Origin: Arctopsyche grandis
Lineage: Eukaryota > Arthropoda > Insecta > Trichoptera > Hydropsychidae
DNA: 64,000 nucleotides
Direction of reading: 5' to 3'
NCBI RefSeq assembly: GCF_051622035.1
Contig: NC_135366.1
Coordinates: 253,001 to 317,000, forward strand
The notes under the pieces were generated by a model, which did not search any database, was not told the DNA's origin, and saw nothing but the letters and a program-made list of their open reading frames with translations. This document shows, one piece after another, positions 27,701 to 33,742 of the stretch (the stretch's first letter is position 1; each line of letters opens with the position of its first letter). The position numbers and the translations under genes were made by a program.

Positions 27701-30700
27701 GCAGGACTCATTAATGCTGCGCACTTAATTCTGTGCAGTAAAGATGAGATTTTGAAAATTAAATGCGGAGGAGCACACATACATATGTAAATGTATAGCA
27801 TATATTTAATAAGGTGAAATACAGACACATTTGAACATTTCAACCTGTATAATGTGATGTAATGCCGCAATTCCCATTACACAGTTGCGTGCTACTTAGG
27901 GGAGGGGGTACTAAAATTCTATAAAATTGTAATGGTCAATATTTTATAGGTATACGAAATAAGCGGCGGCGTATGCAAATTTTACAAATGTTTTTTAAAA
28001 AAAACTAGTTAGATATCAGACTAGTAACTACAACTAAAATGATAAAAAAAAACGCGATGAGGAAAAAAGGCTCCCAATAAAAAATCTCTTCTCGTCATGA
28101 CATCTTGTGACCGCAGGCAGCTCTTTGCAGTGGAAATGAGATATCTCAGATTGCAGTTTCAAGGATCGCATACGATACACAGATACGTGTATGTGTGTAC
28201 ATAAGGAAATCCTTAGAAATTGAAACGCTAAGCCTCAATGTTGAGATATCTGAATTAAGTTGGCTAGGGCTCGTGCTCAGAATGCCAGATAAAGGGTTGA
28301 CAAAGTGGATTATCTTCGCAGTAGCAGTAGGTAAAAAACCTGTGAGGCGGACCCAGAAGAGATCGAGGGAGGCAGATTATGTTAATTTGTTTAAGTACGA
28401 CACGACCACCAAGCTGACATTTATGTACATAAGTATTCTCCAAAATTATACAGAGAGAGAGATTAGGTACAAAAACTTAACTGATACTAATTCGGTGTGA
28501 GGTGTGTGCATCGTACAAGTTTCTGTCAACATCGATATCAGCGTCACTCGAAAGTGTTTCCATGGTTACGCGATTGTTGATCGTTGACATCGTCCGTGTG
28601 CGTATGAAAGTATGGAGTATATTTTATATTTTTATTATTTTAAGAAAAAATTAGAACGCAAACGCTGTGAATATGAGATAGCATGTCGTTTGCGTCAGAT
28701 GGATATACACACTGTCAAAATTCCAGCACAAAGAGTGGACGTTTCAGCCGAGGGCGTTGCTCAACATTTGGAAACCCGGATTGTATATACAAGTTTACCA
28801 AACGGATTATACATTTTATAGAAACATCTGGATAATGTTTTCATCGAGATTGAAAGAGTGGGAGTGTTAGATGGAGATGTGGATATGGAGATGGAGATGG
28901 AGATGGTGGTACATACATATTATAAATAAAGTACATGGGTAATTCACGAGTCGAGGTGGCTGTGAATGGCAGTCGATTGGCTTTAACGTTTCAGCGGTCA
29001 AATGGGTACCTGATAATGAGCCGCAATCATTAAACTGGCCACTTACGTCAATAGATACTACACGCCCCAGCCATAATCATAACAATGCGATACATATCAT
29101 ATTTTATTGGGTATCGTATATGGAAACATGTATGATGTTTCTTGGGCTTTGACTCACATCTTCGAGAAGGATTGTTGCCATTTCCAAATTGTACTTCTTT
29201 GGACTATTAAAGGGAAGTACTGACAACTTTTCTTTAATTAGAGATTAATTCTCTCCTGAATGTGTCGACTTTTCCAACCTGTTGTTGCGAGAACGTCTGC
29301 TTCTGGCAACTCATCTCTTGTAGAGGCTGTCTAGTTTTCATGAGATTCATGAGATTCAACACGAGTCTATTTGAATGAGATGAATGATTGATAATTTATT
29401 TATTTTTTGTTGTTGTTTTATTGTAAGACCGCTGTGACGCATTGGGGTAACCTGTCAGGCGACAGAGGTCATTAATTTGTTATTACTTTTTTTCCAATTT
29501 TTAATATCGTATATAATATTTGTCTAATGTGTGCGTTCTTGTGTACGTATTGCTGCTAACACCATGCTCCGTCTCTCTTTCTCCCCTTGGAATCGTGGAA
29601 AGAGATGCGGCTTGTAATGATAATATTAAAAATCGTTTTTTTTTTATAAATCTATTCTTCTGTTTATGTCGGTCGATCAAATGGCGGTTTCAGTTGATAC
29701 GAATTGCGATATTTTAACGATTGCACAATTATGTGTACACAGGCCACTATAATAGTATTTATTAATAAAAATATAATATTATTCTACATAATAATACAAT
29801 ATCAAACAACAAATGAGTAAGCCTCCAGCTTACATCAAAGCGAATGATTTCACTTTAAACGACAATCAGTATACATGCGCAGATTACGATTATCGCTCTT
29901 ATCAATGCGTGCACATGTATTATATTTGATATACATATGTACTTACGCCGTGGCTTTCGTTTAATCTATCAATTAACACTCTCGTTCCCTCCACTACTAT
30001 AATATGCTTCAATAACGTTTCAGGATGTTTTTTTTTTTCATTTTCTGCCTGGCTTCTTTTCGCATCCCCCTACGTAAAAATGGTCTGTTCATCAATCAAT
30101 GCGCGATCCATCATTCTTCCACATACGTGTACATACATTCCTCTCGATATTTATGGATGTTTCGAGCTCGTTTTAATTGCGACCATTCTTTCTTTTTACG
30201 TTGCAAATATTTCACCGACGTTTTTACACTTTTATTTTAATCAAAGCAGTCTTCCAGACGATCGTATCCTATCTAGTATGTATATGTACTATTATTTCAG
30301 GCCAATCTGGGGTTTACTCATCCGTGACACTCAATCAGGATATTTACATATAATATGTAGACATGTCAGTCATGGCAGTTTAAGCTCATTCAGAAGTGAA
30401 TCGATTCCTACACTACGACAAAGCTCTATCGCTACAAATCCAGTCTTTGAGAGACATTTTGGATAATATTATGTGTTTCGAAATCGACTGGAAGACTTTT
30501 GGCGGCTTTTTTCACCGCTGACCTGAGTGAGAGTTGGCCATTTCATACAAATTATTAATTAGAAGTCGGTATACAGGTATCCAACGACTTCTCGACGATA
30601 TGATAAGGTTTCTGATTTGTCACTTTTATACAAGATTGCTAATGGTATTCTTGACAAATCTGTTTTGAACGAAATTAATTTTAACGTTAATGCCCGATTC

Positions 30701-32282
30701 ACCAGATGTAGAAATCTGTTCTATACACCAATTTGTCATAACAACACTTCATTTAATAGTACAATCGCACGTATATGCCATGCCGTCTTTACGACGGTGT
30801 GGATGACTGTCCCGACCTTTTTGCTGACTCTTTCGGTACTTTTAAGGCTAGGGTGAAGAAGCAAATCTGTGGTTGATTTGCTTCTTCACCTTCATTGTCC
30901 TTCATTGTTTATTAATTTTAATGTTTTTGTAATTTTTCTTTTTTGTTTGCTTTATATTACCATGTGGTGCTCATTGTACCTATGTATGTGGAATATTATA
31001 TTTTTATATTTTTTGTCTCACTGTACTGAATTCTTTTTATTTTGTATGTGTGCCAATTTAAATAAACCCTTTAGGTCCACGAGACGTAGAACTAAAAGGG
31101 TCGTTCTTGAATATTGAATCGTACATATATCTCCTCGATTAATTTCGTTTTGACAAATATGTAGCTACATACATAGATATACATGTATGTATGGATAACA
31201 GGTAGAACGCAGCAGGTAGGTCGGTCGCGTCGGTATTCCACCGTGCGTTATCCACTTATCACCATCATTATCGGCAGTTTTCGTTATCGCCTACTACCAC
31301 CCCTCAACCGCCTACCACACCCCCCAGTCCCCCGTAAGCTTAGTCGTCGAAACCGGTGTTCGATTGGCGAAATCCGATCCACCGACCAGACCAGAACTCG
31401 CACGATTAACGCCGTGTTTATATTTTATTGCGTACGCACGTCGAGGACGACCTTCGCTCCGCCGCATCGCTGACACACATCAACATCCACATACCATCCT
31501 CAATATGTATGTAGTTCCGTATTCGGCATAATAACGACGAATACAACAACAACCGTAGAGCACTCGTTTCGACGCAACCGACTGACTCCTTGGGATAGTC
31601 GAAGTGCCACCACGTCGCCATATGACGGGTCGGTGGGTCGATCCCGGCTGACGACCCGACCCTCCTCTCTCCTACCCCTCCTCCACCCCACCCACTTTCC
31701 TCCTCTCCCTCCACTACTCCTCTCTGTTTATTTACCGCTTTTCCGCAGCGTCCCTTTTGTTGATCTTTTTTTTGCTTTTTTTTTCTCACGGCGCCGGAAA
31801 AATACACGGTCTTCGCCGTCTTCTCCTGTCATATTCGGCGTACGCGGATATATCATTATGCAAGTTCGGAACGAGTTATGTATTTTATAGGCGAATCTCG
31901 CGCGTGTATGTATGCAAACTTAAAAAAGTGGTTATTTACAGATGACGTCAATGGAAAAAATTTCGTCACGGATCCCGTCTCGTTTCGGAGACGACGCGAT
32001 GACGTCACGCAATCAGCGTGTAAATATGTCAATTTTTGTCGTTCGATGGTTGCGGTTTAAGGATTTGAGTAATGTGTAGTAGTAGTAGTAGTAGTAGTAG
32101 TACTGGGAAGAGTGGAGTGGATTGGAGTGGAGTGGAGTGGAGAGGAGAGTGGGGCGAAGCGGATCGTACCTAGGATCCGGAAGTACGATCTTCTTGCTAG
32201 CTCTGGCGGCCGGAGTGCACTTGGACTTCTCCATGGCCATCAGGTAGCTGACGTCGGCCAGCACGGCCTCCAGGTCGGCCAT
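655..32282 (-). CDS. Gprk1: G protein-coupled receptor kinase, GRK2/3 (Gprk1) type; first four coding exons, 3' part off the left edge
   Basis: Seen: four exons read on the minus strand at 32170-32282, 25305-25381, 5295-5368 and 655-756. They have GT-AG borders and compatible phases and give a continuous N-terminus of 122 residues. It begins [20 protein letters not shown], then [32 protein letters not shown], and [14 protein letters not shown]. Known: this is the N-terminal helix and the first half of the RGS-homology domain of beta-adrenergic receptor kinases. These kinases phosphorylate agonist-bound receptors at the plasma membrane. In insects Gprk1 acts in opsin and hedgehog/Smoothened signalling. 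The kinase and PH domains must lie beyond base 1. Inferred: intron 2 is about 20 kb and holds most of the window's large transposons. The start codon at 32282 sits in a GC-rich block and matches the family start. The gene spans at least 31.6 kb here. GRK5/6-type kinases start differently, so GRK2-type is firm. Confidence 0.95.
1330..1765 (+). repeat. tRNA-derived SINE, plus orientation
   Basis: The head is tRNA-like. An A-box-like stretch ATATCTCGGTCGTTAAGC starts near 1351, and a perfect B box GGTTCGATCC is at 1394-1403. A body follows, then a 3' module at about 1719-1762 (GGCCAGTAAGGCGCATTGGG followed by TTTTACCTGTAAGGCCTTCC) that can form a hairpin. An inverted related copy lies at 8855-9520 and stand-alone 3' modules lie near 29430 and 40410. 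The pattern is that of a Pol III SINE with a LINE-derived tail. It is not a functional tRNA: it has no acceptor stem and no proper anticodon arm. Confidence 0.7.
3718..3861. mobile_element. Foldback MITE, family 1, copy a
   Basis: The inner arms TCGCACAGCCT and AGGCTGTGCGA are inverted repeats around a short GC-richer loop. The right arm continues GAAAACGGGGAGATTTTCGT and ends GGCACGCCAC. The left arm has lost its outer part. The sister copy at 5431-5573 is more complete. Confidence 0.55.
5295..5368 (-). CDS. Gprk1: Gprk1 coding exon 3
   Basis: A 74-base exon between acceptor GTTTCAG and donor GTAAATTAC. It completes the Gly codon left by exon 2 and reads [16 protein letters not shown], then VPQLRFYEE, the core of the RGS-homology domain. 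It is separated from exon 2 by about 20 kb of transposon-rich intron. Confidence 0.92.
5431..5573. mobile_element. Foldback MITE, family 1, copy b
   Basis: The terminal inverted repeats are about 45 bases. The left begins CAGTGGCGTGCC and runs to TCGCACAGCCT. The right begins AGGCTGTGCGACAAAAACGG and ends GGCACGCCAC. Termini beginning CAGTGG suggest hAT, but I could not define a clean 8-bp target duplication. It is about 60 bases downstream (minus-strand sense, upstream of the acceptor) of Gprk1 exon 3 and is about 80% like the copy at 3718. Confidence 0.6.
6460..6610. repeat. Degenerate short tandem repeat of TGACCRGTTTT units
   Basis: At least five imperfect units of GTGACCAGTTTTCTCATGAC type lie between 6475 and 6585. 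They are followed by AGTAGTCCGTTTACC, which resembles the right end of the 9-bp-TSD MITE family (compare 27520-27537). It may be a diverged relative of that MITE with an expanded internal repeat. Confidence 0.45.
6776..7040. repeat. ACTAG...CCCGG repeat head followed by a GGAACTGAAAT minisatellite
   Basis: The segment begins ACTAGTGGTTTTACCCGG, like another copy at 39521, and like ACTAGCTGAACCCGGC at 10287. It then runs into degenerate 12-18 base units (GGAATCCGGAA, GGAACTGAAA, ATCGAAATCG) at about 6905-7035. Similar units in reverse complement recur at 42290-42400. It is probably the remains of a retroelement with an internal minisatellite. The class is not resolved. Confidence 0.45.
7043..7248 (+). 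mobile_element. 9-bp-TSD MITE family, copy 1 (empty, diverged)
   Basis: It begins GGTTCGGTGATTATTCCGC and carries the family core: AAAATCTCGATCATGGAACA near 7087, TACTAACGAGAACTC near 7158 and ATTCGCGATTT near 7190. The flanks GATGGCGTCA and GATGACGTCA are near-identical, consistent with a target duplication, although the right terminus has decayed. Confidence 0.6.
8855..9520 (-). repeat. tRNA-derived SINE, minus orientation, interrupted
   Basis: This is the reverse complement of the SINE at 1330-1765. The 3' hairpin module is at about 8858-8898 and the body at 8899-9040. It resumes at 9340 and the B box is at 9494-9503 (GGATCGAACC on the plus strand). The break at 9041-9339 is a separate insertion. 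Confidence 0.65.
9041..9339. mobile_element. Probable hAT-like MITE inserted in the SINE
   Basis: The insert begins CAGGGCCCACGT and ends GACGTCCCT. The flanks TATTTGTG (9033-9040) and AATTTGTG (9340-9347) match in 7 of 8 bases. Removing it rejoins the SINE body. The interior is AT-rich with poly-C runs. The termini are only loosely complementary, so the class is tentative. Confidence 0.5.
10283..10660 (+). repeat. Old retroelement fragment with ACTAGCTGAACCCGGC head and TATATA tail
   Basis: It starts near 10286 with ACTAGCTGAACCCGGC. It contains the stretch AAAGTTCCATCGTAATCGGT TCAGTGG near 10558-10585, then a GACAGACAAACATTC motif, and ends in a TATATATGTA-type tail. Such 'questions' of head and tail recur as copies of RTE-like or SINE elements in arthropods; I cannot name the family. 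The RTE-like element at 10661 inserted into its tail. Confidence 0.45.
11380..13311 (+). pseudogene. RTE-like endonuclease-reverse transcriptase, 5' segment
   Basis: This open segment of 644 codons makes the N-terminal two thirds of the retrotransposon protein. An APE-type endonuclease spans about residues 50-300, with [32 protein letters not shown] and the catalytic GSDHRLV all present. A linker follows, then reverse transcriptase fingers with [34 protein letters not shown] and the first catalytic aspartate block [12 protein letters not shown]. The frame stays open until the inserted LINE, whose first bases add a short foreign tail ending in a stop near 13365. I chose the first ATG of the frame; the endonuclease begins about 50 residues in, so a later start is possible. 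It cannot make a functional enzyme in this state. Confidence 0.85.
13671..16568 (-). CDS. LINE ORF2: endonuclease-reverse transcriptase (CR1/Jockey superfamily)
   Basis: An uninterrupted 965-residue protein. The endonuclease domain is at about residues 1-230, with [25 protein letters not shown] and [13 protein letters not shown]. Reverse transcriptase spans about residues 470-730: [60 protein letters not shown] and the catalytic [10 protein letters not shown]. The C-terminal region has the usual [14 protein letters not shown] and [13 protein letters not shown] motifs. All catalytic residues I can check are present. The starting [10 protein letters not shown] is close to the endonuclease, as usual for ORF2. 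Because ORF1 is truncated, this copy cannot be autonomous, but its ORF2 could still be translated. Confidence 0.88.
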   Translation of the reverse strand: MDSINLYYQNVRGLRTKTDIFLRNINMSNYDIILLTETWLMDTISDQELFDERYIVWRRDRNYVSLNQIRGGGCLVATKRELGVVSRPEWHSSAEDIWISLTLRSTTNHRNLLKFHICVLYLCSENIGNSFNTQLTNFLENMSTISTNYPDDRFLIVGDFNLSNIQWSQDISRGGLIPINSLRSTEMTLIDALHFCNFKQYNGVLNLFGRILDLVLSNEHLVVDACLDPLVPEDPYHKSLLITADLTFYRSLKSKPYTRFLFDLGNYNEIQNELNSVSWSYLHTVSLDDAVNSFYNLIYNLRDKYIPQKHVQSRKFPAWYTAPLKKVLKEKYKFFKKFKNYNNLADHHTFVLLRNRAKTLEKECFKNYMTLVENDISLNPKAFWSYIKSRNKNNVLPHILYHGDITADTGVDICNLFSSFFYSTFLKPVSNQSTSSYPLPTNVCSVTSSSEIGSIEIRSEKVLNILKSTDIHKTAGPDLISPIFISKCAESLTLPLTIIYKRSISEGLVPCIWKSAFISPVHKKGKKNEISNYRPISKLCIFAKILEKLVYDQLFPAISQSLSMQQHGFQKGRSVTTNLLLFNDFVTNAMNDRSQVDTIYTDYSKAFDKIDHDILLEKLLQIGIHGDLYRWFTSYITRRSQAVSLNGFISKWMNIPSGVPQGSLLGPLLFNIFIFDIEKCFQNSNVLLFADDMKIFKRIDNRNDALALQDDLFRLEAYCSINKLEINVAKCSCITFTRKLCPVDFPHSINGHRLTRVSEIRDLGVFLNSDLSFSKHIDNVVARASKALGFVIRSSKCFTSIKSYKILYCAYVRSIVEFASQVWNPDYSGARDRLERIQKRFLRYVSSRFGLTYTSYEDACRCQHLLPLVKRREIADISTILNILNGSIDCPQLLSRLSLRVPNRMTRCNELLYIPNTFSNYGRSSFIWRASSTVNTLILTISMFDLFNINAIQARVIIANLFFDD
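16569..17818. repeat. AT-rich ORF1-ORF2 spacer with an internal 240-base duplication
   Basis: The spacer between ORF1 and ORF2 is unusually long. Bases about 17310-17460 and 17545-17690 are imperfect copies of each other: [41 protein letters not shown] and ATGGAAGAAA/GGTGGAAAATACAG match in order. The minus-strand open frame across it (255 codons) is low complexity Ile/Tyr/Phe and is not credible as a protein. Confidence 0.6.
17819..18103 (-). pseudogene. LINE ORF1 C-terminal fragment
   Basis: On the minus strand 94 residues read in frame from the truncation point to a stop at 17821-17819. It contains the pattern [16 protein letters not shown], then [20 protein letters not shown] and [11 protein letters not shown]. 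This is the conserved end of ORF1 proteins in CR1/L2-like elements (an IYVNEHLT...YVWVRNG...VIHI type motif). The rest of ORF1 is missing. Confidence 0.75.
18104..19134 (+). pseudogene. RTE-like reverse transcriptase, 3' segment
   Basis: The frame resumes with AAT GCA GTA exactly where the 5' segment stops (VSHN, then [10 protein letters not shown]). It contributes 341 further residues, about 985 in all. It holds [11 protein letters not shown], the catalytic box [22 protein letters not shown] and YLGQI. The C-terminal part has a GHVARR motif and the RPQGRW motif usual in this group. There is no frameshift or stop other than the insertion, so the nested element is the only visible lesion. Confidence 0.85.
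20325..21304. mobile_element. Non-autonomous hAT element with ZBED5-like transposase remnant
   Basis: The terminal inverted repeats CAGTGGTTCTTAACC are perfect over 15 bases. The 8-base target duplication CTTTAAAC is at 20317-20324 and 21305-21312. Inside, on the minus strand at 20343-20660, is [20 protein letters not shown], which resembles the BED zinc finger of ZBED5-type hAT transposases. [15 protein letters not shown] follows, resembling the ASYKVAY motif. The frame is interrupted before and after, and the catalytic domain is absent, so this is an internally deleted copy. Confidence 0.85.
20343..20660 (-). pseudogene. hAT transposase N-terminal remnant (BED finger)
   Basis: The 105-residue open frame contains [19 protein letters not shown], the Cx2C...H...H half of a BED zinc finger. 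It also has [13 protein letters not shown], typical of the region just after it in ZBED5-like transposases. It is surrounded by stops and frameshifts. Confidence 0.6.
21456..21612 (-). mobile_element. Partial solo LTR, minus orientation
   Basis: Read on the minus strand it ends CACGTCCACGCTACA. Before that come an AATAAAC polyadenylation signal, a GCGTCTTTC-CTCCGAT-CCTRGAAACCC block and CATCGACCAATGATT. These blocks match the LTRs at 33201-33657 and 44251-44548. The 5' part is missing and the copy abuts the MITE at 21620. Confidence 0.6.
21620..21916. mobile_element. CAGTGAAA foldback MITE with CCTAAC-rich centre
   Basis: The inverted repeats are about 60 bases. The left reads CAGTGAAAGCATATTTC, then TGAAAACATATTTTCAC. 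The right in reverse complement reads CAGTGAAATTATATTTC, then TGAAAATATATTTTCAC. The centre (about 21718-21835) holds two copies of AACCCTAACAA-YCTAAT..TTAAATGAAT and the string GACCTAACCTATCCTAACCC. No convincing target duplication is visible. Confidence 0.6.
21990..22330. repeat. Dispersed ACTTCCRGTT motifs
   Basis: Four spaced occurrences of an ACTTCCGG/AGTT core (about 22024, 22132, 22291 and their flanks) each follow an A-rich stretch with AAAAGT. This looks like an old tandem array with a period near 100-160 bases. No coding potential is seen. Confidence 0.3.
23087..24126 (+). mobile_element. hAT element, internally deleted, with C-terminal transposase frame
   Basis: The terminal inverted repeats start TAGAGACAC and continue TATTTTGGGCAT, with one mismatch in 22. 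The 8-base duplication CCAATTAC is at 23079-23086 and 24127-24134. The single frame inside carries the C-terminal hAT dimerisation region. At 1040 bases it is too short for a whole transposase gene of about 2 kb, so it is a deletion derivative. Confidence 0.88.
23162..23776 (+). pseudogene. hAT transposase fragment, C-terminal dimerisation domain
   Basis: A 204-residue open frame. Near its end is the diagnostic pair [15 protein letters not shown], corresponding to the SVD-ER-FS box of hAT transposases. After the stop the same reading continues [17 protein letters not shown], the next conserved block, showing that a premature stop at 23774-23776 cut the protein. The N-terminal half (BED finger, DDE residues) is absent. 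It could be expressed as a short protein but lacks catalytic residues. Confidence 0.7.
24218..24400 (+). repeat. Degenerate tRNA-derived SINE fragment
   Basis: A decayed B-box-like GGTTTTATCGA near 24257, followed by CCAGATCGACTGTCTTCTGT and TAGAGTT, aligns with the SINE body at 1480-1510 (CCAGGTCGATCTTTTCC, CAGAGTTTGCC). The 3' end runs into poly-C at 24415-24433. Confidence 0.45.
24692..24808. mobile_element. 117-base hAT MITE
   Basis: The terminal inverted repeats are 23 bases, start TAGAGCCCG and have one mismatch. A perfect 8-base target duplication, CTTATGAC, is at 24684-24691 and 24809-24816. There is no coding capacity. It shares the TAGAG tip with the larger hAT at 23087, so a related transposase may have moved both. 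Confidence 0.85.
25305..25381 (-). CDS. Gprk1: Gprk1 coding exon 2
   Basis: A 77-base exon between acceptor TTGTTGCAG and donor GTAAATG. Joined to exon 1 it reads [20 protein letters not shown] and ends IFNQVL plus one base. This is the start of the RGS-homology domain. Phases 2 and 1 fit exon 1 and exon 3. Confidence 0.93.
27346..27537 (+). mobile_element. 9-bp-TSD MITE family, copy 2 (empty)
   Basis: A 192-base copy from GATTCGGTGATTATTCCGC to AATCCGTTTACC. The flanks TTCGGTAAG (27337-27345) and GTCGGTAAG (27538-27546) agree in 8 of 9 bases. The core blocks AAAATCTCGATCACGGAACA, TACTAACGAGAACTCGAG and ATTCGCGATTTTTG are shared with the other copies. Confidence 0.75.
28105..28480 (+). pseudogene. 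LINE reverse transcriptase C-terminal remnant
   Basis: On the plus strand [10 protein letters not shown] (near 28126) and then [19 protein letters not shown] and [18 protein letters not shown] follow in order. These match the conserved VEMR-LRR, W-GHVLRMP and KRPRGRP blocks at the end of RTE-like/I-like reverse transcriptases. Frames are broken between the blocks. Confidence 0.5.
29385..29480 (+). repeat. SINE/LINE 3' hairpin module
   Basis: The stretch GACGCATTGGGGTAACCTGT near 29436 resembles the SINE tail GGCGCATTGGGTTTTACCTG at 1730. It stands here without a recognisable head. Confidence 0.4.
30577..31120 (+). pseudogene. CR1/Jockey-type LINE 3' end remnant
   Basis: On the plus strand [20 protein letters not shown], then [19 protein letters not shown], and after a frameshift [20 protein letters not shown]. 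This is the usual end of CR1/Jockey ORF2, with the R-NLFYTP block and a final L-D-F--SF--FK pattern. The corresponding region of the intact ORF2 at 13671 has [14 protein letters not shown]-rich 3' UTR follows to about 31120. Confidence 0.55.
31190..31860. other. GC-rich block in Gprk1 intron 1, unexplained
   Basis: This 0.67 kb block is clearly richer in GC and CpG than its surroundings (for example GGTCGGTCGCGTCGG near 31219, and a pyrimidine-rich CTCCTCTCTCCTACCCCTCC near 31671). Short open frames on both strands resemble nothing I know. It could be an alternative promoter or a 5' non-coding exon of Gprk1, 0.5-1 kb inside intron 1, or a decayed repeat. Confidence 0.35.
32076..32155. repeat. 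TAG trinucleotide and TGGAG pentanucleotide microsatellites
   Basis: About nine TAG units lie at 32076-32102, then repeats of TGGAG at 32112-32153. They start only 15 bases inside intron 1 from the Gprk1 exon 1 donor. Confidence 0.85.
32170..32282 (-). CDS. Gprk1: Gprk1 coding exon 1 (start codon and N-terminal helix)
   Basis: The exon carries ATG at 32282-32280 and 37 codons plus two bases of the next (phase 2). It ends at GATCCTAG before the donor GTACGAT. It encodes the conserved [20 protein letters not shown] start, which forms the receptor-docking helix of GRK2-type kinases. Codon use is GC-rich, unlike the later exons. This matches the CpG-rich surroundings and suggests that the promoter or 5' UTR block continues through it. 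Confidence 0.95.
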
Positions 32283-32800
32283 GGCTGTGGCTGTGGCGGT
32301 GGCGAGCGGGCGCTTCTCTCCGTCGACACTCTCTTCTCTCTGGCGATGCAGTCGCGACGCGAGCCGAATGCGAGCGCGAACGCGAACGCGAGTGCTAGAC
32401 GCGAGCGAGCGAGAGGGACGACGACGAACGAGTGCGAGTGCGAGTGCGAGAGAAACGGAGTGTCGCCGTCGTCGTCGTCGGGAGTGGGTGAGGGGTGGTG
32501 TGGTGTGGTGTGGTGTGGTGAAGTGGGGTGGGGTGGGGAGAGACGCGCGCCTTTCGGGCGACACGCGCCGACTGCGCCCCGAGTGTTTCGGCCGTCCGAG
32601 TCGAGGCTGGCGCGACTCCGACACTCGCGCCAGTCGATACACGGCCGTTTCGAACTCTCGCTGTTCGCTCCCAATCGACGCTCGTTTCGCGGCCATACTC
32701 GCTTTCGCTTTTATCGCATGCACAATTATCGATACGAATATCGTGCACAATATTCCAACGGGTGATTTGCCCTCGTCGACTTCCACTCGCTGCCGTCGTC
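32283..32800 (-). promoter_or_regulatory. Gprk1: Gprk1 CpG-rich 5' UTR/promoter region
   Basis: Immediately upstream of the Gprk1 start codon, GC- and CpG-rich with short repeats: GCGAACGCGAACGCGAG (32370-32392), GTC repeats (32467-32480) and GGTGT repeats (32494-32520). Several overlapping open frames on both strands are a by-product of the low stop-codon density. I see no TATA box. It probably holds the transcription start, but the exact site cannot be read from the sequence. Confidence 0.55.
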
Positions 32801-33099
32801 ACAGTTCTCGCTGGAGGTGGAATCTTATTGGAATCGAGTCGGAATCTTCTCTTTTTTTACATACCTCTTGCAATCGACTTGGTCATGAGACAAAGTTTGG
32901 GTTTTCAAACTTTGTTACTAGCCCCTTCTTACTTCACTTTCGATATTTTCGTCTGACGAAATTTGGGTTCTTTTCCGCAATCTTCCGATCGTTTTCAAAC
33001 TTTGCCATTTTTATTTTTAAATCACACTATGTATGATTAATTTTAATGCATAAATAAACATCGACCGAAATCTTTTTTCAGCGTAGGTGCATTCTACAG

Positions 33100-33733
33100 G
33101 GTAATTGGATTATTAGTCACATTGCGGTGGTCACAAAGACAATTTTTTGCCATTAAAATCGCGAATACGCAATATTAGGCACTCAAGTTCTCGTTAGTAT
33201 TGTAACGTAGAGATTAGGTGAGTGGCGCTCGTGGACTGATGGTTCACGACCGCGGATCACCTGATCTCTCGTTCCCGCCAAAAAGGCCTCCACGAATGAA
33301 TCAGCCCTATGCAACGGCCAAAGGCATCGTCTGACTCATCGACCAATGATTGTTGAGATATGTATGTATGTGTACTGTGTCCAGCGAGTATAAATATGGG
33401 GCGTTCTCGGCATGGAATTCCCTGCGAGCAGCCGCCAGCCCGCACCACAACATCACCGCGAATCGGATCCCATATAATTCGCTAGATCGATAGGCATGGA
33501 GTAAACTCCATGGAACTATCTATAAAATATTACCCACTACTACATGGAATTCATTCCAGCCCGGACCGCCGCCAAGAGAGCACGAATAAACCGCTACTAC
33601 CCATCTTCCTGCGTCTTTCTCCGATTCTGGAAACCCCCCCTTTACGCCCACGCAACAGTATGATGGACTTTTCGGCTGCCAGATGTTCCGTTATAGATAT
33701 TTTAGTGACTTTGTGACCAGTAATCACCGAACC
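33100..33733 (-). mobile_element. 9-bp-TSD MITE family, copy 3, interrupted by a solo LTR
   Basis: In the minus direction it reads GGTTCGGTGATTACTGGTCA ... CCATCATAC, then the LTR, then ATACTAACGAGAACTTGAG ... AATCCAATTACC. The target duplications are ATTCTACAG (33091-33099) and ATTCCACAG (33734-33742), 8 of 9 bases. The two halves together match the uninterrupted copy at 48781-48974. Confidence 0.85.
33201..33657 (+). mobile_element. Solo LTR (probably Ty3/Gypsy class) inside MITE copy 3
   Basis: 457 bases with ends TGTAACG and CGCAACA and a 4-base duplication GTAT (33197-33200 and 33658-33661). It contains TATAAATATGGGGCG near 33390, a CGAATAAACC polyadenylation signal near 33582 and TGCGTCTTTCTCCGATTCTG, giving the expected promoter, R and U5 order. 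No internal coding region remains. It is about 155 bases longer than the copy at 44251 because of an extra stretch, with partial duplication, near 33420-33570. Confidence 0.85.
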
Positions 33734-33742
33734 ATTCCACAG

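Larger units (their letters stand above)
25382..32169 (-). other. Gprk1 intron 1
   Basis: A 6.8 kb intron between coding exons 1 and 2. Listed separately are a MITE (27346-27537), LINE scraps near 28105-28480 and 30577-31120, a SINE tail near 29430, and a GC-rich block at 31190-31860. The stretches 25382-27345 and 28500-29400 show only AT-rich sequence and simple repeats. Confidence 0.7.

Noticed and set aside
31418-31890. Open frames on both strands in the GC-rich block of intron 1
   Set aside because: No similarity, no splice partner, and low-complexity composition.
32013-32802. Several overlapping frames of 135-257 codons around the Gprk1 start
   Set aside because: Only the 37 codons from 32282 are supported. 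The rest are Arg/Ser/Pro-rich readings of the CpG-rich promoter and microsatellites.
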